Origin: Advenella sp. S44
GTDB lineage: Bacteria; Pseudomonadota; Gammaproteobacteria; Burkholderiales; Burkholderiaceae_B
Direction of reading: 5' to 3'
Length of the DNA stretch: 64,000 bases
NCBI RefSeq assembly: GCF_002810445.1
Contig: NZ_NEXS01000003.1
Span: 744,001 to 808,000, forward strand
Part shown: piece after piece, positions 56,805 through 64,000 of the stretch
Layout: every line of letters starts with the position of its first letter
How positions within the stretch are numbered: the stretch's first letter is position 1
Notes under the pieces: model-generated
Told to the model about the DNA's origin: nothing
Seen by the model: only the letters and a program-made list of their open reading frames with translations
The model's database searches: none
Position numbers and translations under genes: made by a program

Positions 56805-57216
56805 TCTGTCTCCCAATATTGTCAATAGCGTTAAGAGGAATCGCCCAACAGCACGATGGTTGGGGCTTGACAAAATTACTCAGAATATTAGTTTGTGTAA
56901 ACTCGGATAGAGACGAAATCTTTTGAGAAAATCCTTATGTCAGGAAATGATGCGCATCAGCCAGTCGCGACTGTCAAACAGAACACAGTCATGGCTCATT
57001 ATTTTGGTGCGGGAAGCGCCTTTCTTCAGCCAACGATGGACACGGTTTTGGCATTGGCGCGCCGACGATGCGTTGTAGCGGGGTTTTTTGCGTTCAATCG
57101 TGGCATATGGCGGTAAAATAGCGGATTATTCCCGTTTCTGTTCCATGACCGTACGCCCGCGAAAACACTTAACGCGTCGCTTACGGCATGATATTTTCCC
57201 TTGCAAAGGATTTCCG
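56805..57216. other. Divergent spacer between the autotransporter and purC genes
   Basis: AT-rich on the autotransporter side, with a possible minus-strand promoter: TTTACA (complement of 56896-56901) and TAATTT (complement of 56873-56878) 17 bp apart. On the purC side it holds the right copy of the flanking repeat (57063-57091). The frame of purC is open back to 57088 but the family start is at 57217. Confidence 0.4.
57063..57091 (+). repeat. Right copy of the direct repeat flanking the autotransporter gene
   Basis: Matches 52752-52778 at 25 of 27 aligned bases with two additional Ts. Unlike the left copy it lacks the paired left arm, so it does not form the fba-type terminator here. Confidence 0.75.
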
Positions 57217-58098
57217 GTGACATCTGCGCTTCTTCAATCTGATATTCAGTCCCTGCCACTGCTGGCACGCGGCAAAGTCCGCGATATGTACGCCGTGGGC
57301 GACGACAAACTGTTGATTGTTGCTTCTGATCGTATTTCTGCGTTTGATGTGATTCTGGACGATCCTATTCCGGGCAAGGGTCAGGTGCTCACCGAACTGA
57401 CGGAGTTCTGGCTCAAGAAATTGGGCCATATTATTCCCACCCATGTGACCGGCATTGCGCCAGAAGAGGTGGTGCAGCCCTCGGAAATTGACCAGGTCCG
57501 GGGCCGGGCCATGGTTGTCAAGCGGCTTAAGCCTGTTCTGGTAGAAGCGGTTGCCCGTGGCTATTTGATCGGGTCCGGCTGGAACGATTATCAAAAAACC
57601 GGCGCTATCTGCGGCGTCAGCCTGCCTGCCGGCCTGATCCAGGCACAGAAACTGGCATCGCCTATTTTTACTCCGGCGGCCAAGGCCGAAATGGGTTCTC
57701 ACGATGAGAACGTCGACTTCGACCATGTCGTGCGCGAAGTCGGGCAGCCGCTTGCCGAACAGATTCGTGATATTACGCTGCGCCTGTACACCGAGGCGGC
57801 CGATTATGCCGCCGAAAAAGGCATCCTGATTGCTGATACCAAATTTGAATTTGGCCTGGATGACAACGGCGTGCTGCATCTGATGGATGAAGTGCTCACG
57901 CCCGACTCGTCCCGTTTCTGGCCCGCCGATTCGTACCAGACCGGCATCAGCCCGCCGTCCTTTGACAAGCAATTTGTGCGTGACTGGCTCCAAACCCAGC
58001 CGTGGGATAAAACCGCGCCAGCACCGCGGCTGCCGCAGGACGTATTACAGAAAACGGCTGGCAAATATCGCGAGGCGGCTACCCGCCTGATCGGATGA
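57217..58098 (+). CDS. purC: Phosphoribosylaminoimidazole-succinocarboxamide synthase
   Basis: Makes SAICAR in purine synthesis. The start is a GTG at 57217, with aaagga 7 bases upstream and the family N terminus [42 protein letters not shown]. 293 residues, as in Alcaligenaceae. The signature segments [15 protein letters not shown] and [16 protein letters not shown] are intact. Head of purC-purE-purK; purE starts 8 bp after its stop. Confidence 0.95.
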   Translation: MTSALLQSDIQSLPLLARGKVRDMYAVGDDKLLIVASDRISAFDVILDDPIPGKGQVLTELTEFWLKKLGHIIPTHVTGIAPEEVVQPSEIDQVRGRAMVVKRLKPVLVEAVARGYLIGSGWNDYQKTGAICGVSLPAGLIQAQKLASPIFTPAAKAEMGSHDENVDFDHVVREVGQPLAEQIRDITLRLYTEAADYAAEKGILIADTKFEFGLDDNGVLHLMDEVLTPDSSRFWPADSYQTGISPPSFDKQFVRDWLQTQPWDKTAPAPRLPQDVLQKTAGKYREAATRLIG

Positions 58099-58105
58099 GC
58101 AGGGC

Positions 58106-58657
58106 GTGATGAACGATACATTCAATTCAAACCACAACAGTACAGACTCTGGGCAGGAAGAACAGCCGCTGGTTGGTGTCATCATGGGCTCTTCCAGCGA
58201 CTGGGACGTTATGAAAAAAGCGACGGCCATGCTCGACCAGTTTGGCGTGCCTTTCAAGGCACAGGTCATCTCGGCACATCGGATGCCGCAAGATATGGCC
58301 GAGTATGGTGCCGGTGCCTACGAGCGCGGCCTGCGGGCCATTATTGCCGGCGCCGGCGGTGCTGCACATTTGCCGGGCATGATGGCGGCGCTCACAGAAG
58401 TGCCTGTGTTTGGCGTGCCGGTGCCATCGCGCTATCTGCGCGGCGAAGATTCACTGCTGTCCATCGTGCAAATGCCCAAGGGGATTCCGGTAGCCACCTT
58501 TGCGATCGGCGAAGCCGGCGCGGCCAACGCAGCGCTGCATGTGATTGCCATGCTGGCCATGACGAACCCGGCGCTGCGCGAGCAGCTGCGCGCGTTCCGC
58601 GAAAACCAGACCGATGCGGCAAGAGCCATGACATTGCCGCCAGTTACCCAGAATTGA
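58106..58657 (+). CDS. purE: 5-(carboxyamino)imidazole ribonucleotide mutase
   Basis: Class I PurE, which rearranges N5-CAIR to CAIR. MGSSSDWDVMKKA and the catalytic HRMPQDM in ISAHRMPQDMAEYG are present, followed by AGGAAHLPGMMAALT. 183 residues, with a polar extension of about 25 residues at the N terminus. Placed between purC and purK. Confidence 0.96.
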   Translation: MMNDTFNSNHNSTDSGQEEQPLVGVIMGSSSDWDVMKKATAMLDQFGVPFKAQVISAHRMPQDMAEYGAGAYERGLRAIIAGAGGAAHLPGMMAALTEVPVFGVPVPSRYLRGEDSLLSIVQMPKGIPVATFAIGEAGAANAALHVIAMLAMTNPALREQLRAFRENQTDAARAMTLPPVTQN

Positions 58658-58670
58658 AAGAGAATCTCCA

Positions 58671-59858
58671 ATGCATACACCGATAGCACTTTCTGACCGC
58701 ATCCACCCCGGCGAATGGCTGGGCATGCTGGGCGGCGGCCAGCTGGGTCGCATGTTCTGCCATGAAGCGCAAAAGCTCGGATACAAGGTTGTTGTGCTGG
58801 ATCCGTCCGGCAACAGCCCTGCGGGCATGGTGGCCGAGCGGCATATGGCCGCCGCCTACGATGACATCGTGGCGCTCAGGGAGCTGGCCGCCATTACGCC
58901 GGCGGTGACCACCGAATTTGAAAATGTCCCGGCCAGCAGTCTGAAGCAGCTGTCAGCCACCTGTCGCGTGACGCCGGGCGCCGCCGCCGTTGCCGTGGTG
59001 CAGGACCGGATTGCTGAAAAAGCGTTTATCAGCGCCCAGGATATTCCGGTAGCGCCTTATTGCGAAGTTCGCAGTATCGAGGATCTGAACGGGGCGCAAG
59101 ATGCCCTTTTTCCCGGTATCCTGAAAGTGGCCCGGCTCGGCTACGACGGCAAGGGTCAGCAGCGGGTTGCCAGCCGCGAGCAGGCCGTCGAAGCGTTCCG
59201 TGACTTTGGACAGATTCCCTGTGTGCTCGAAGCCATGCTGCCGCTTGACTATGAAATTTCAGTGGTCATGGCGCGTGCCATCAGCGGAGAGACCGCGATC
59301 TTTCCGATTGGCGTCAATACGCATGAAGACGGTATTCTTGCCAGTACGGTCGTCGCGCCGGGCCTGGTCAATGAAGACGTGGCCAGCCAGGCCAGGGCTG
59401 CGGCCTTGCGTATCGCTGAAGGGCTCAACTATCAGGGCGTGCTGTGTGTCGAATTTTTTGTTCTTTCCGATGGCAGTCTTATTGCAAATGAAATAGCGCC
59501 GCGCCCGCACAACAGTGGTCACTACACCATGGATGCCTGCGTTACCAGCCAGTTTGAGCAGCAGGTCCGTGTCATGACAGGCATGCCGCTGGGTGCGACA
59601 GATCTGCTCGCGCCTGTGGTCATGCTCAATATTCTGGGGGACTGTTGGTTCAACGGCAATACCAACCGCGCGCGTGAACCGCAGTGGCACGAGATCTTTC
59701 AGATCCCTGGCGTGTCACTGCACCTTTACGGAAAGGACGAACCGCGCCCGGGACGCAAGGTCGGACATATCAATGTGGTTGGAACCAGCCTGGATCAGGC
59801 CAGGGAGCGGGCCCGGGATGTGATTCGCAAACTGGGAATCCGCACTGTCCTGTCCTGA
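58671..59858 (+). CDS. purK: 5-(carboxyamino)imidazole ribonucleotide synthase
   Basis: ATP-grasp enzyme that makes N5-CAIR for PurE. N-terminal GMLGGGQLGRMFCHEAQKLGY, ATP-grasp centre with KVARLGYDGKGQQRV, and the active-site EIAPRPHNSGHYTMDACVTSQFEQ. 395 residues. It starts 13 bp after purE. Confidence 0.96.
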   Translation: MHTPIALSDRIHPGEWLGMLGGGQLGRMFCHEAQKLGYKVVVLDPSGNSPAGMVAERHMAAAYDDIVALRELAAITPAVTTEFENVPASSLKQLSATCRVTPGAAAVAVVQDRIAEKAFISAQDIPVAPYCEVRSIEDLNGAQDALFPGILKVARLGYDGKGQQRVASREQAVEAFRDFGQIPCVLEAMLPLDYEISVVMARAISGETAIFPIGVNTHEDGILASTVVAPGLVNEDVASQARAAALRIAEGLNYQGVLCVEFFVLSDGSLIANEIAPRPHNSGHYTMDACVTSQFEQQVRVMTGMPLGATDLLAPVVMLNILGDCWFNGNTNRAREPQWHEIFQIPGVSLHLYGKDEPRPGRKVGHINVVGTSLDQARERARDVIRKLGIRTVLS

Positions 59859-59934
59859 AAATTCCGGAATCACTCATTAACGACGCGAACCCGGCAATAC
59901 ATCGCAAGCATTCCCTAATTACGCCACGCAAACC

Positions 59935-60951
59935 ATGCCCACTATCGATATGACAACCGAAATCGACCATGCCGCGCGCATTCTGCACGAGGGCGGTTTG
60001 GTGGCGATGCCGACGGAAACCGTCTACGGCCTGGCGGCCGACGCGCAAAGCGCACAGGCCGTAGAGAAAATCTACAGGGCCAAACAGCGGCCAGCCAACC
60101 ATCCCCTGATTGTTCATATTGCGCCCGAAGCTGATCTGTCATACTGGACCCGGGATGTGCCTGTCGAAGCAGAAAAACTGATCCGGGCATTCTGGCCAGG
60201 TCCATTGACCCTGATTCTGCCCAAAAATCCGGCCATCACAGATGCGGTCACGGGTGGACAGGACAGTATCGGGCTGCGATGCCCGTCGCATCCAGTGGCC
60301 ATGGAACTGATTCGTGCATTCGCTCGTCTGCGGCCCTCAGGGCAGGCTGGTATTGCAGCGCCTTCTGCCAACCGTTTCGGCCACGTTTCTCCGACTAAAG
60401 CTGAACATGTGCGTCAAGAGTTTCCACAGGAATGCGCCCGCGGCATGCCGGTCCTGGAAGGCGGAGACGCCGAAATTGGGATTGAATCGACCATTGTGGA
60501 CGCCTCCCGGATTGACCAGGGCATGCCGGTTGTGTTGCTGCGTCCCGGACACATTTCGGCCCCGCAATTGGCCCAGGTGCTAGGGTATGTTCCTGCTCGT
60601 CCAGACGCCGGGGTCCCTCGGGCTTCCGGGACCCTTAAGGCGCATTATGCGCCGCAAACCCGGCTCAGCCTGTTTGACGCTCAAGAGCTGGAATGTTTGC
60701 TGGCAGCTCGGCCCGGACATGAGCGCTGGGCCATCTATTCATTTGATGCCGCACCCTTGTCGTTGTCATCACAATTGCAATGGCATCGGGTGCCCTCGGA
60801 TCCGGTACGCTACGCGCATGATCTTTATGCGCTTTTGCGCCAAGCCGATCAGCAGCATTTGGACCATTTGCTGATCCAGCGCCTGCCGGGCGATGCTCAA
60901 TGGGACGCGGTCGCCGATCGCCTGCAACGGGCCGCCGCCGCATTCGAATAA
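59935..60951 (+). CDS. tsaC: L-threonylcarbamoyladenylate synthase (Sua5/TsaC, two-domain)
   Basis: Makes threonylcarbamoyl-AMP for the t6A modification of ANN-decoding tRNAs. The YrdC domain has LVAMPTETVYGLAADA, KQRPANHPLIVHI and SANRFGHVSPTKAEHV. At 338 residues it has the additional C-terminal Sua5 domain, joined by a linker with GTLKAHYAPQT, so it is the Sua5 form. It follows purK by 76 bp, an order also found in Bordetella-type genomes. Confidence 0.94.
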   Translation: MPTIDMTTEIDHAARILHEGGLVAMPTETVYGLAADAQSAQAVEKIYRAKQRPANHPLIVHIAPEADLSYWTRDVPVEAEKLIRAFWPGPLTLILPKNPAITDAVTGGQDSIGLRCPSHPVAMELIRAFARLRPSGQAGIAAPSANRFGHVSPTKAEHVRQEFPQECARGMPVLEGGDAEIGIESTIVDASRIDQGMPVVLLRPGHISAPQLAQVLGYVPARPDAGVPRASGTLKAHYAPQTRLSLFDAQELECLLAARPGHERWAIYSFDAAPLSLSSQLQWHRVPSDPVRYAHDLYALLRQADQQHLDHLLIQRLPGDAQWDAVADRLQRAAAAFE

Positions 60952-61101
60952 GGCTGCACTGGGCCAGACTCCGCCGCGGAATGCTTTATATTCCAAGTGG
61001 TTAGCTCATCGGCTGTGGTTTATTTCGGAAAATGCAAAGCCGCTTTGCCAGTTGGCGTAAACCGGATTATGATGATCCTATTGGAATCCGCGGAACGCAA
61101 T

Positions 61102-62295
61102 ATGTTAGAAATCAAGAATCTTCAGGAAATGGTGGATGTGCGCAGGGATATCCACGCTCACCCCGAACTGGCTTATGAAGAAAACCGGACCGCACAGGTC
61201 ATTTGTCGCAAGCTCAGGGAATGGGGCATTCCCTATGAGACGGGCATCGGAAAAACCGGCGTGGTGGCAAGCATCCAGGCAGGCAGCGCCGATAAGGCCA
61301 TCGCCTTGCGTGCAGATATGGACGCGCTACCCATGCAGGAAGAAAACCGGTTTGCGCACCGCTCCCGACATGACGGCAAAATGCATGGCTGCGGTCATGA
61401 CGGTCATACCACCATGCTGCTGACCGCAGCGCATTACCTGAACGAGACACGCAATTTCGATGGTACGGTCCATTTGATTTTCCAGCCTGCAGAAGAGGGC
61501 GCGGCTGGTGCCAGGGCCATGCTTGAAGACGGATTGCTGGAACGATTTCCCTGCGAAGCGATTTTCGGCATGCACAATTGGCCCGGGTTGCCAGAAGGAG
61601 CCTTCGGCTATCGCAGCGGTCCATTGATGGCTTCCAGCAATGTGTTCAAAATCACGGTCTCTGGAAAAGGTGGTCACGCCGCTGCGCCCGCCGATTGTGC
61701 CGACCCGGTGCCGGCGATTGCGCAGATTGCCGTCGCGCTGCAAACTATTGTTTCGCGTTCGGTGCGTCCGATCGACCCGGCAGTGCTGTCCATCACGCAA
61801 ATTCATACCGGGTCTGCCAATAATGTGATCCCCGATAGCGGCTGGCTTGCTGGTGCCGTGCGCTGTTTTTCCGACGACATTGTCGACTTGATGGAAAAGC
61901 GCATGCGTGAACTGGCAACGCAAATTGCCAGCAGTTTTGGTTGTACGTGCGACGTGCAATTTGATCGCCGGTATCCGCCACTGGTCAATACGCCCGACGA
62001 AACCGAGTTCTGCCGCCAGGTTATGGAATCCTTGTATGGCGACAAGAGTGCGCAGATGGTGCGTGAAAATGTACAGGTCATGCCATCCGAAGATTTTTCC
62101 TTCTTCCTGCGTGAACGGCCTGGCAGTTATGTGTTCCTGGGAAATGGCCAAGGCGATCATCGCGAGCCGGACCACGGCCTGGGTCCATGCATGCTGCATA
62201 ATCCCAGCTACGATTTTAACGACAAGCTGATCCCTATCGGCGCCAGCTACTGGGTGCGCCTGACGGAAATGTATCTGGCGTCCGAGGTCGAATAA
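61102..62295 (+). CDS. M20 family metallopeptidase/amidohydrolase (hippurate-hydrolase-like)
   Basis: A dizinc amidohydrolase of the M20D group that removes amino acids from N-acyl or amide conjugates. Motifs: RRDIHAHPELAYEE, the metal-binding MHGCGHDGHTTML, EEGAAGARAMLEDGL, GMHNWPGLPEGAF and the C-terminal MPSEDFSFFL. 397 residues from the ATG at 61102; in-frame starts at 61069 and upstream are possible but add no family residues. No signal peptide. Substrate not determined. Confidence 0.9.
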   Translation: MLEIKNLQEMVDVRRDIHAHPELAYEENRTAQVICRKLREWGIPYETGIGKTGVVASIQAGSADKAIALRADMDALPMQEENRFAHRSRHDGKMHGCGHDGHTTMLLTAAHYLNETRNFDGTVHLIFQPAEEGAAGARAMLEDGLLERFPCEAIFGMHNWPGLPEGAFGYRSGPLMASSNVFKITVSGKGGHAAAPADCADPVPAIAQIAVALQTIVSRSVRPIDPAVLSITQIHTGSANNVIPDSGWLAGAVRCFSDDIVDLMEKRMRELATQIASSFGCTCDVQFDRRYPPLVNTPDETEFCRQVMESLYGDKSAQMVRENVQVMPSEDFSFFLRERPGSYVFLGNGQGDHREPDHGLGPCMLHNPSYDFNDKLIPIGASYWVRLTEMYLASEVE

Positions 62296-62534
62296 ACGCA
62301 TGGCGATCCATTGTCGGGAAAAGGCAGCCATAACCGTAACGGGCGCAACCACAGTCGTAGCCACAATCACGATCCGTTCCTGAGAAATCGGAACGAGGCT
62401 AGAGTCATCGATTCACAGAAGTCGATGCGTGATGACAAATCAGTGTCGTGATGATTTTGCCGGTCTGGCAGGATCGGATAATAAGCGTTAACATGGCTTT
62501 CTGTTGTTTTGTATTTATTCTTGGGGCCGGTTTC

Positions 62535-63254
62535 ATGCGATTGCTGTTACGTTCGATCCTGTTTGTGGCTTTTTTCGCGGCGGGACACGTTGCCTTTGCC
62601 GCCGGCCTTCAGGTGACTCCCATCGTGCTTGATATAAAGCAAGGCCAGAAGTCCGATGGCTTGTGGCTGACCAACACCTCAAGCGAGGCCATGGATGTAC
62701 AGGTGCGGGTATTTGAATGGGAACAGAATAATAAAACCGATGTACTTCGGCCAACACCGGAATTCGTGGCCAGTCCTCCGATGACAAAAATCGCCAGCGG
62801 AAACAAGCAATTTATTCGTTTGGTGAGGGTAGGTCAATCCCAAGCCCCCATTGAGCGCTCATATCGTATTGTTGTGGATGAATTGCCATTGGAAAACGCC
62901 GCAGCCAAAGGCCTGACATTTGCGCTTCGCTACTCGATCCCGGTGTTTATACAGGGCAGCAGCAAACCCATACCGCCTGCACTGACGTGGCATTTGGAAT
63001 CTGGCCGACAAGGCGACGTGCTGTTGAGCATCCACAATTCGGGAACGACGCGTGCAAAACTCAGTGATTTGACATTCACAAGCGACAAAGGCCAAACTAT
63101 TTCTATCAATCAAGGCCTGTTTGGCTATGCGCTTGCCAATAGCGGCAGGCAGTGGACAATTTCAAAGAGCACGCGTGTCTTTTCTGGCGGAGGGACGTTC
63201 CAGGGGATAGTCAATGGCCAAGCGTCGACAGTTTCTGTTCCGGGCACGAGATAA
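62535..63254 (+). CDS. PapD-like periplasmic pilus chaperone (archaic chaperone-usher type)
   Basis: Folds and delivers pilus subunits in the periplasm. Signal peptide MRLLLRSILFVAFFAAGHVAFA, then the first Ig-like domain with LQVTPIVLDIKQGQKSDGLWLTNTSSEAMDVQVRVFEW and the subunit-anchoring KQFIRLVR; YRIVVDELP follows at the domain border. 239 residues from the ATG at 62535 (the frame is open further upstream but without a signal peptide). Placed 203 bp before a spore-coat-U type subunit gene, so both belong to an archaic chaperone-usher locus. Confidence 0.88.
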   Translation: MRLLLRSILFVAFFAAGHVAFAAGLQVTPIVLDIKQGQKSDGLWLTNTSSEAMDVQVRVFEWEQNNKTDVLRPTPEFVASPPMTKIASGNKQFIRLVRVGQSQAPIERSYRIVVDELPLENAAAKGLTFALRYSIPVFIQGSSKPIPPALTWHLESGRQGDVLLSIHNSGTTRAKLSDLTFTSDKGQTISINQGLFGYALANSGRQWTISKSTRVFSGGGTFQGIVNGQASTVSVPGTR

Positions 63255-63457
63255 CCCCTCAATCTCGGACACCCGACACAACGAGTTATGCGGAAATGCT
63301 GTTGCTAAAAGTAGCCAATTTGTAATATTTTCAATGTTATGAAACAAATTGTTTCTACAATGCTTGATTGAAATTATTACATTTGTTATTGTTGCTTACC
63401 GATGAAAGCAGCGGGCTTTTATCTTGAACGCAGCACTTACCTGTAATAGGAATAATA
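63255..63457. promoter_or_regulatory. Leader and possible promoter of the pilin gene
   Basis: AT-rich gap between chaperone and pilin genes. TTGCTA (63302-63307) and TAATAT (63323-63328) are separated by 15 bp, a short spacing, but the -10 is good. A separate promoter would allow more pilin than chaperone to be made. The ATG at 63458 is preceded by taggaat. Confidence 0.3.
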
Positions 63458-63985
63458 ATGAAAGCGAAAATGATGGTCGTGTGTTTGGGAGTGGCAGCTG
63501 GGTTGGTTTCGATGAACGTCCGGGCGGCAACAGATTCAACAACGTTTGATGTCACTATTTCCATCACTCCGTCTTGCAATATCAGTACCTCGGGCAATGG
63601 AGCGCCAACACTGGCTTTTGGTTCGCACGATTCGTTCCAGACCAATGTGACCGGTTCGACGAACCTGATTGTGACGTGTACCAATGGCGCAGACTATCAG
63701 CTTGGCCTCAATGAAGGACTCAATGCGGGCGCAGCGGGTGACGTGAATACGCGGCGCATGGTCGGCGTCAGTACCACGCCGGATAATACGACAGATTACG
63801 TGCCGTATCAGCTTTATCAGGATTCAAGCTTTGGCACGGTTTGGGGCAATACGCTGGATACGGACACCAAAGCGGCAACCGGAACTGGTGCCCAGGATAC
63901 CCATACGGTGTATGGTCAGGTTCCAAGCACCAATTTCACTGTTGGGAACTACCAGGATACGGTCACGGCCACGGTGACATTCTGA
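63458..63985 (+). CDS. Spore coat U (SCPU) domain pilin-like protein
   Basis: Secreted structural subunit of an archaic chaperone-usher pilus. Signal peptide to VRA (about residue 23), then an SCPU domain: FDVTISITPSCNIST, LAFGSHDSFQTNVTGSTNLIVTCTNGADYQLGL, and the C-terminal strand VGNYQDTVTATVTF with the aromatic end. Two Cys residues (CNIST and VTCTNG) fit the family disulfide. 175 residues. The usher and tip genes would lie beyond the window edge. Confidence 0.9.
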   Translation: MKAKMMVVCLGVAAGLVSMNVRAATDSTTFDVTISITPSCNISTSGNGAPTLAFGSHDSFQTNVTGSTNLIVTCTNGADYQLGLNEGLNAGAAGDVNTRRMVGVSTTPDNTTDYVPYQLYQDSSFGTVWGNTLDTDTKAATGTGAQDTHTVYGQVPSTNFTVGNYQDTVTATVTF

Positions 63986-64000
63986 TTGTTTGTTGAATCA

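Noticed and set aside
52705-57216. Transposon or IS around the autotransporter
   Set aside because: No transposase, no terminal inverted repeats and no short target duplication were found; only the terminator-derived direct repeats are seen.

Overview
This is a chromosomal window from a betaproteobacterium, most likely of the family Alcaligenaceae (Bordetella/Achromobacter/Advenella relatives). The evidence is the gene content and order: a Bug/TctC solute-binding protein, the imuA-imuB-dnaE2 mutasome cassette, miaB-phoH-ybeY-corC-lnt, queA-tgt-yajC-secD-secF, tkt-gap-pgk and purC-purE-purK-tsaC. The base composition is moderate, not as GC-rich as Bordetella. The genus is an inference; no rRNA gene is present to settle it.

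Layout. 1-6100 is an accessory, more AT-rich margin: an orphan Bug receptor with an HpaI-type aldolase, a possible 3' scrap of an ssb gene, a ZinT-type metal-binding protein behind two overlapping Zur-like palindromes, a GACGGCAT repeat array, a small lipoprotein, a tRNA-like sequence followed by a large terminator hairpin, a transglutaminase-like protein and a PepSY protein. 6131-12113 is the SOS mutagenesis operon imuA-imuB-dnaE2 behind a good LexA box. 12295-23775 is housekeeping on the minus strand: queA, tgt, yajC, secD, secF, then miaB, phoH, ybeY, corC, lnt. 23957-28117 is on the plus strand: a short repeat-built ORF, dacB, upp and a yqjD/yqjE-like membrane-protein trio. 28119-36119 holds ubiD, a lytic transglycosylase, an aminotransferase, an unassigned protein, a patatin-barstar gene pair and rsmE.

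36242-52704 carries central carbon genes (tkt, gap, pgk, fba) split by an envelope block: a giant alpha-2-macroglobulin and penicillin-binding protein 1C (overlapping genes), a lone AAA ATPase, a nitrilase-family hydrolase and a Mog/MoaB protein. 53070-56804 is a subtilisin-type autotransporter on the opposite strand between fba and purC. The right half of the fba terminator is repeated on its far side, as if the gene had been inserted there. 57217-60951 is purC-purE-purK-tsaC. 61102-62295 is an M20 amidohydrolase. The window closes with a PapD-like chaperone and a spore-coat-U type pilin, the start of an archaic chaperone-usher locus whose usher lies outside.

The points most worth checking are the tRNA-like RNA with an abnormal anticodon arm (4187-4353), the 24-bp periodic array that overlaps the start of dacB (23980-24171), the terminator-flanked autotransporter insertion, the patatin-barstar pair and the DUS-like repeat array near 3450.
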